From assembly GCA_051294375.1 (NCBI GenBank), contig CM119269.1, positions 23,045,497 to 23,109,496 of the forward strand: 64,000 nucleotides of DNA. The letters are read 5' to 3'. Position 1 is the stretch's first letter, and each line of letters opens with the position of its first letter. The position numbers were made by a program, and so were the translations under genes. Below the pieces are notes generated by a model. It worked only from the letters and a program-made list of their open reading frames with translations. It had not been told where the DNA came from and did not search any database. Shown here one piece after another: positions 58,234-64,000 of the stretch. The stretch comes from Paraspadella gotoi. Taxonomy: Eukaryota; Chaetognatha.

Positions 58234-61200
58234 GGAGACGTCGCGCATATAAGTTCTCTCTTCCACTTGAGAATCTTGATTAATTAAGAGAACACGAAAT
58301 GTTTTGCAGATGTTTTATTCGAAATGAGACGCGAATGAATTAATCTTGAAAAATTCGGACCAAATTGAGAGTTCCCGTTTTTTGACCATCTGCACTTGTT
58401 TCTTTGCCCGTCTGTTATGCCCGTCTGTAGTCTCTGTTCTCAATCTTTTTTGTCTCTTTTTAGTCACTCGAATAATGAAAGTAATCTCATGTCCACTCCC
58501 GTTTAAGATTGAATTGGTCAAATAGTTTTGCACGAAAACCCGCGGCCTTTAAATCCGATAACTTTAAGCTTCTTTTTTTTGTGGCAATACGGATAGTTAC
58601 GTATACATCCCATTGGGCAAAAGAAAAAGATTCCCTGGTTAAAAAAAATAACAAGAACGGGAATTACAATGTGTTGCGCCGCAGTGACTTTATTTCCCTT
58701 TGATCACATATGACATGAAATGATAAACTTTCTTTGCCCGTGTATTTATGACATTTTTAACGACATACCGACCGACCGACCGACAAGTTACTTATAAAGT
58801 TGCTCCGCGAGTACTCGCGGCGCAACTAAAAATAATAGATCTTTTTCATATCATCGACACGAACAAGTCGAGACATGAAACTTGAACGATCGAAAATGAC
58901 AAACGAAATTAAATCCGGGAAAAACATTTTGTCTCTTTTGTCAAAAATCAAATGTTTCGTTTGGTTGAGACGCGGAACGAATTTTAATTAATTAACTTTG
59001 GGCTGAGGAATTGTTTGGAGGATCGACTAAGATTTTGAGTTTTTTATATAATTTAATTTTTAAAGAAACAAAGCCATTTTGTATCACTAAGAATAAGTCA
59101 GGGTGTAGTAATATTTTTTTCACTTTTCCGTAAACTACAGAAAATCTTTAGTATATGATTAACCAGTTTTAAAAATTGTTTCGTCCATACATATGCGTAA
59201 TTATATTATTTTTATTTTATTATTTTAAGGGACCCGTTCTTAACGATGGCGTCATAGATATCGACGATGTGAAGGTAAGTTGAAGAGAGAGAGAGACAAA
59301 TATGTAGAAAGGCAGAGAGAGCGAGACAAAAAGAGAGACAGAGAAAGAGAGACAGGGACTGAGAGAGTGACAGACAGAGACAGATTAATTCTCCTCTTTA
59401 AAATGTTAAACATGATTCCGATTCTCTATTTAAATTTTACTTAATTATTCCGTATCACGATCAAGTGTCGCTAATACCTCGTCTTACAATTTACATCCTT
59501 GTAATTTTACAGGGTGACGTCATCGAAGGTTCAGGAAAATATGGCGGCGACGACGACGTCGATCAGGAAGAATCATCGGGGGGTAAGGGATGAAATTAAC
59601 CGGTTAATCTGATTAAAGATGGTTAATTAAAGGAAAGCTTATCTTTTAATAATTTTAAAAAAGGTTTCGCATTAAGCAAAATGTACTGTTTAACGATATA
59701 AGCCAAGATGGTTTTAGATAGGTTTTTGTATTTAAATAAGTATTAATTACCTAATTCCTAAAGTTTGTAGCCTTTAAAGATTAGATTAATTAATGCTCAA
59801 AGTTTTAGGCTGTTTTTAAAAACCTCAACCTCAAGTTATTATTTAATAAAAGATTAGCTTAATTATCATTTATTAATGATCAGTAGATACTCTACGCAGA
59901 TGTATATATAAAAAAAACTCACCCGTTTTAAGGATTAAAAACTGGGTTATTTAATGATTAAGTCTTTTGGGGATAACTTAAAATTGTTTAGAGTTTTGGG
60001 CTCTAATTATAAATTGGTTTCATGTTGAAATCCCGGTCTACTTAAATGATTTAATAAAAACAAATGTTAACTTTCATTTATATTTTTTCCCCCTCTCTCC
60101 CTTCCCTTTTCCCCATCGCCCTTCCCCTGCCTCCCTCCTTCCCCATTTTCCCATCGCCCTTCCCCTCCCCCCCCCCAATCAGGCCTAGAAGACGACGAAG
60201 ACACTCCCTTGAGCTCGTTCACTCCCGGCAGCGGCCCGCGCGCGCTGCAGCCGCTCAAGATCCTTGGAGTCGAGAGGCCGGAAGCGGCGCGCGTCAAGGT
60301 AACGACGTCGACGAAGACGACTTGGACGCGTTGGTGACAGAGAGCGAGACGCCGAGCGAGAGGGAGAGCGATACGTCGCGGTCCAGACCCTTTTCGCCGT
60401 CGCTGGCCCCCTCCTCTTCCCATCCTCCTCCTCCTCCTACTCTGCCCCCTATCGCCCCTTACACGACCACTACGAGGTCGCCGTCCTATGACCCTAACGG
60501 CCCCGATGGCACGGACTATGATGACCCCGATGAAGTAGAGGGCAGTGCCGCGGGTAGTTCCGGCCGATGGGACGACGAAGACGACCGTGCCGTCGAGGCG
60601 GCGTCGTCGGCGACGTCCTCCGGCCGCGGGCCCCATGCCGGACCGGGCGATAACGGCCCCGGATCCTGGGCTGAGGAGGAATTTGAGAGAGATTATCCTT
60701 TAAACGGGGACGGCGCTAGTCAGACCAAAACCGACGACGACGATGAGGACGTCGTTGAAATTGGGTCGGGAGATTCTAGAAATTCTTTCCAGGGTAAGTT
60801 CTTTCCAGGGTAAGTTCGAAATGCAGTTCAAAAAGCCGTTTTCTTTTTTAAAGAAAAGAATCTGGGAAGAAAAGAGAAAGAAAGAAAAAAGATCCGGAAA
60901 GGTTGAGGTGGTTGCGCTGCAGTAAATTTTTTTTAGAAGTTGTATATTTTTAGTCATATACTTAAATGATATTATATATGTATATAAAATATATATATAA
61001 TAATTGATTAAATTTATTAATAAATTTATAGTTTATTTAATATTATATAAATTATATATCTAACTACTATTTGATGATATTGTAATTTTTTTATTAGGTT
61101 ATAGATATAATAAATTAATATTATTATAGTTATTATATTTATTATTATTAAATAAGTTTTTAGTTTTATAATCAGAATTTTATAAATCAGTGTTATTACA

Positions 61201-63914
61201 AATACATTTCTTATATTTCATATTTTGATTTATTAATAATTAAAATTTTATATTTTTATTTAAATTATAGATATTTATAATTTAGATGAGAGAGACCAAA
61301 CGAGAGACAGTATTACCTACAATTGCTTAGAGAGTACCCGCCCGACTAAAAAGAAACCCAAAAATATCTTTCTCTGGATGAAAAACCGTTTATGTCAATC
61401 ATTATTATGTACTATTTGAACCTTAATCCTTTTTCGGGTCATGGATTTTTCTGTTTTTTGTTTTTTTTTGTTTTTTTTTTTAAAGAAGGGCGTTTTCCTC
61501 TTTTGTGACAATTTGTACATCTGAGGTGACCGTCAATGGCCGCTTAATTGTTTATAATAATGCACAACAAAATATATTTAGTTTAACGATATATCGTTCT
61601 AAAATTAAAGCTCGTCGTGACGATAGATAATCTAAAAACGAGCCTGAAGCTTTTATGGTTTATGAAATCGATACAACCAATGTAATATTTATCTCTTCAT
61701 TAATAAAAAAAAGCTATCTTGCCCTCACTTTGATTGGCTATGGTGGGCTAAGGCCCCATCTTTCTTACGCGATAATAATATCGTATTTGCAAATAATTTG
61801 TTATGGATGGAACAATTACATTATTTGTTTTTTTAAAACATCACATATGAATCGGTTTTTCATCCGTCTTCCCAGATTTAGGTAGTTGTAGATTAGTTAA
61901 CGTTTGCAGTGCTTCGTGTTAAATCAAGAAAAAAAATTTCTAATATTAAACTGTTATATAATACATATAAATTAGACTTAATCGTTGCCTGCTTCTCTGG
62001 TTTTTGAACTGCTTGTCCATTTTTGGGATCTTGAGCTATATGTAGAAGCTGCAGATGTAAATTTTTTAAAGCGCCGCGCTTAGTTTTCAGATTGATACAA
62101 GGTGCTACAACACGAATTATTTGTTAATTTTTTTAAAAATATTGTATCATAACATATGACCCAGTTGATAGTCTAACAATTTAATCGAAATATATTCTTT
62201 TTGAGTCCAAATAAGAACAAATTTGTTTGTTAACAAAAAATTTAATTTTTTATTTAATATTACATTAAATTGATTAAAATGTGTATTTTATACGTAGCAC
62301 CCTGTATCTCTCTCGATCCTCCTCGCAGCCCAGAGATCTCTCTTTCTCTCCTGTCTGCCCGACGAATTTAACAAGTGTGACCTTTCCTTCTCTTACTCTA
62401 ATGTACCTCTCTCTCTCTCTCTCTTAACCCTCCCTCCTACTAAAATACATCCTCCCCCTTTTCCCTCTCGGCCGACAATCCCCTTCCCAACTGTAGTATC
62501 TCGTACCACGGTGTCCGTTTGTCACGACCGGGACTACCGGTGCACCCGTTACGAGTCAGAAAACCGTTGCAGAGATTGGCCCAGATGGATGAGGGAGTAT
62601 TGTCCCTCTACCTGTGGGTTTTGCTTTCCTGATCAGTCCCCCATACCGGGCTTGACTGACCTCGATAAGACGAAAAAGCATAAACATGGTGCGTTGCGAA
62701 CCGGACCCTCCCTTGGCACACTGAGCATGAAATGTATTTTAAAAAAAGTTGTAATGGGGGTTTTGAATGTCTATAATGACACACCGGGTCCTTGACGTTT
62801 TTATGTTCAGTTGTAATTGATGATTTTACTAACAAAAACAACGCACACTGGGTTTTTTTAAAATTTATGCAGTGTTGTAAAAGAATTGCGATATGTATTA
62901 AATTAATAGTTTGAAGAGAGAACAATGTTTTGTTAATAAACAACGGTTTCTTTTTTTCATTTCAGTAGGAAAAAACAAATCGTTTTTTGTTAGCCAATGA
63001 TTTTTTCTTCAAATTTATAACCGCTATATAAAGCTTTCATACAAAGCTCATAGTTTAACAGAAGTTTACTGGGTGGTTGTGTTAGTTTAAAAAAAAAGCA
63101 AAACTGAATTTGTTTAGGTATTAACACCTTTTAGATATACCAATTTGGTTCTTATAACTAAATTCTTTTAATATGAATTTAAATTTTTATAAAACACAGG
63201 TTCTCACTCTTGTCTTCGCACTTTGGTTTCACAGTCGACATAAAAAAGTCACTTTTATGGGATTTCGTTGTTTCACGCACTGGCACCTTAATACAATTGA
63301 TTATATTAAATACTGTTACAGCAATAATCTAATTTTTTTTCCTTTTTTCCCCTACCCTTTTAAACCACCCTTCCCTTAAAACGTTGAAGGCGTTTCAAAA
63401 GTGCCACATAAATCGTCTTCAAAGGTAAAATTTATTTTCATACTCCCCCCAAAGTAGTGTATAGTAGTATAAAGTAGTAATAATGTATAAAAATTCATTT
63501 TATTGTAGCCAACAAAGCCCGACCCTACGAAATTCATCACTCGTTATGACGGGGATAGAAACGTAAGTTTTTAGTCAAATGTAAATTTTTAGATATAAAT
63601 TTTTCTTATCCATAAATATTAAATATTCTTAATTTTTTTCTATAAATTGTTTGTATTATTTGTTTTTTTTTTGTTTTTTTTTTTTATAAAAAAAACTTTT
63701 CTTCTCTGAATCGTAAAAAAAGGGGGAACGTCCTCTTAAAACCCTCCATTCTCCGAAGCCCCCTACGAAAATTCCCTCAACCACCGACCCAGTTGTAACT
63801 TCCCCCGTGACATCGTGGGGAGATGATTTTTCTATGGAAGACAATGAAAATGTTAAGGGGGAAACAGCTGATTCCGATTTTGATCGAACTGAGGTAGAAA
63901 ATGGCGAGATTTAA
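55919..63914 (+). CDS. secreted acidic Ser-Gly-rich protein with one ShK domain, eight exons
   Basis: Exons: 55919-55990, 59230-59274, 59513-59582, 60183 (or 60251)-60793, 62497-62688, 63390-63424, 63509-63562, 63723-63914. All introns are GT-AG and phases agree, except for one frame issue at the start of exon 4. Domains in order: signal peptide (KCLLYAFLCLAVFLEIES), acidic segments with Ser-Gly (IEGSGKYGGDDDVDQEESSG; EAGSGARQGNDVDEDD; EIGSGDS), a Pro/Thr/Ser-rich stretch (PPPPPTLPPIAPYTTTT), one six-cysteine ShK module, then a Lys/Thr/Pro-rich and acidic tail ending at TAA 63912-63914. About 420 residues. Ser-Gly beside acidic residues is the usual context for glycosaminoglycan attachment, so a small matrix proteoglycan is inferred. 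ShK modules occur in many secreted animal proteins and do not by themselves mean toxin activity. No close family recognised. Confidence 0.8.
56583..57333. mobile_element. MITE-like M1 element in intron 1, with (CT)n inside
   Basis: Left end TTTTCTTTTCCAAGAGCGCC; right end ATGTGGCGTTCTTGGAAAAT. The interior has TAATCTCTAACTTTAATC and AACCCTAAAG words (56685-56835), then (CT)n at 56873-57083. Confidence 0.5.
56873..57083 (+). repeat. interrupted (CT)n array
   Basis: CT runs separated by CCCTCTTTCTCT every 40-60 bases, a weak higher-order pattern. Open frames on both strands are artefacts. Confidence 0.92.
58673..58826. mobile_element. small TIR element with a GACC array inside
   Basis: A perfect 10-bp inverted pair GTTGCGCCGC (58673-58682) and GCGGCGCAAC (58817-58826), with (ACCG)n at 58767-58784 inside. 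One-sided relatives lie at 33880 and 49950, also next to GGTC/GACC arrays. Confidence 0.5.
59230..59274 (+). CDS. ShK/Ser-Gly gene exon 2
   Basis: 15 codons, GPVLNDGVIDIDDVK, between ttttaag and AAG|GTAAGT, phase 0-0. Confidence 0.75.
59513..59582 (+). CDS. ShK/Ser-Gly gene exon 3 with two Ser-Gly sites
   Basis: 70 nt between ttttacag and G|GTAAGG, phase 0 to 1. Reads GDVIEGSGKYGGDDDVDQEE then SSG, ideal acidic Ser-Gly context. A CRE-like TGACGTCA is embedded in the codons at the 5' end. Confidence 0.78.
60183..60793 (+). CDS. ShK/Ser-Gly gene exon 4, GC-rich, frame ambiguity near 5' end
   Basis: With the strong acceptor at 60181-60182 (long C/T tract then caatcag) the frame starts LEDDEDTPLSSFTPGSG but hits a TGA at 60336-60338. 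The downstream frame (NDVDEDDLDALVTESETP ... EEFERDYPLN) is offset by one base. Either a base is missing near the CGCGCGCG run (60238-60245), or the weaker acceptor ctgcag at 60249-60250 is used, which keeps every phase correct. The exon is far richer in GC than its flanks. Donor CAGG|GTAAGT is tandemly duplicated. Confidence 0.75.
60790..60816 (+). other. tandem duplicated splice donor
   Basis: TTCTTTCCAGGGTAAG occurs twice in tandem (16-bp unit), giving donors at 60794 and 60810. Use of the second would shift the frame by one. Confidence 0.85.
61669..61795 (+). mobile_element. interspersed repeat R1, in intron 4
   Basis: GATACAACCAATGTAATATT, GCTATCTTGCCCTCACTTTG and GGCTATGGTGGGCTAAGGCC align with the R1 copies in block A. 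Confidence 0.72.
62094..62308. mobile_element. 215-bp MITE-like element, TIR GATACARGGTGCTAC
   Basis: GATACAAGGTGCTAC at 62094-62108 and its inverted complement GTAGCACCCTGTATC at 62294-62308 (one mismatch). AT-rich non-coding interior. It ends 190 bases before the ShK exon. Confidence 0.7.
62497..62688 (+). CDS. ShK domain exon (phase 1-1)
   Basis: 192 nt, acceptor aactgtag, donor ATG|GTGCGT. VCHDRDYRCTRYESENRC, WMREYC, PSTCGFC gives the six-cysteine ShK pattern, including the family's aromatic/Met position before C4 and the CPxTCGxC end. Both borders are phase 1, so the module can be gained or lost without changing frame. Confidence 0.88.
63390..63424 (+). CDS. ShK/Ser-Gly gene exon 6 (micro-exon)
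   Basis: 35 nt: completes a Gly, then VSKVPHKSSSK, donor AAG|GTAAAA, phase 1 to 0. Acceptor gttgaag is weak. Confidence 0.6.
63509..63562 (+). CDS. ShK/Ser-Gly gene exon 7
   Basis: 18 codons PTKPDPTKFITRYDGDRN between tattgtag and AAC|GTAAGT, phase 0-0. Confidence 0.75.
63723..63914 (+). CDS. ShK/Ser-Gly gene last exon
   Basis: Starts after aaaaaaag; reads ERPLKTLHSPKPPTKIPSTT, then DPVVTSPVTSWGDDFSMEDN and an acidic end ADSDFDRTEVENGEI, stop TAA. The acceptor is preceded by A-rich sequence, with the T tract 25-60 bases upstream. Confidence 0.7.
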   Translation, partial: GERPLKTLHSPKPPTKIPSTTDPVVTSPVTSWGDDFSMEDNENVKGETADSDFDRTEVENGEI

Positions 63915-64000
63915 ATTTGGCAGATTTAGAAGTTGATTTTTGGCGTTATTGCACATTAACCGACTTGAAACTTTTTTATGAACGATAAATTTCATTTAAT

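Noticed and set aside
56833-58266. Arg/Glu-rich and Ser/Leu-rich frames in intron 1
   Set aside because: Caused by interrupted (CT)n arrays in the intron of the ShK gene.

Overview
This is a repeat-rich, AT-rich, intron-containing animal nuclear DNA window. Evidence for an animal is the 3' end of a netrin gene (NTR domain over two exons with consensus splice sites), a split gene for a secreted ShK-domain protein with proteoglycan-like features, a cluster of eukaryotic nuclear tRNA genes, and tRNA-derived SINEs. It looks like an invertebrate. The phylum cannot be fixed from the sequence alone. There are no CRISPR arrays, operons or bacterial genes.

Layout. 285-812: last two coding exons of netrin (+). 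1.2-19.4 kb: a tangle of long direct and inverted duplications (block A at 1.2-4.6 kb and 11.5-15.2 kb; block B at 5.2-9.0 kb, inverted at 16.7-19.4 kb) around a GAC/GAA/GAT satellite. 20.58-24.63 kb: a second large imperfect palindrome. Arm copies differ by many 1-nt indels and are joined by 25-N gaps, so unpolished or fold-back assembly is a serious possibility. One arm carries a SINE dimer that the other lacks. 24.8-25.07 kb: frame-broken coding relic (-). 27.8-28.4 kb: 42-bp minisatellite. 29.4-30.6 kb: probable three-exon secreted Cys-containing gene (-) with one in-frame TGA. 34.2-36.4 kb: tRNA cluster (Trp, Ala, Thr, a decayed Ser, and a partial second Trp after a gap), followed by a four-fold CACGTG array. 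37-55 kb: mostly intergenic with SINEs, MITE-like elements, minisatellites and two promoter-like stretches. 55.9-63.9 kb: eight-exon gene (+) for a signal-peptide-bearing, acidic, Ser-Gly-rich protein with one six-cysteine ShK module.

The strongest coding calls are netrin (guidance/basement-membrane ligand), the ShK/Ser-Gly protein (probably extracellular matrix or secreted) and the tRNAs. The two clear protein genes and the minus-strand candidate all predict secreted products, but nothing shows they act together. The most notable repeat observation is a MITE-like family with related inverted ends (GGNCTNTTTTCC...GCNCCATTTT) and an interior of degenerate telomere-like GGTTAGGGATTAA units, seen in about seven copies, one with a SINE nested inside it.

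The many long Ser/Leu/Arg/Glu-rich open frames come from (CT/GA)n, (CTTTT)n and (CGT/GAC)n repeats and are not treated as genes. Fifteen N gaps interrupt the window; those of 10, 20 and 25 N look like arbitrary joins.
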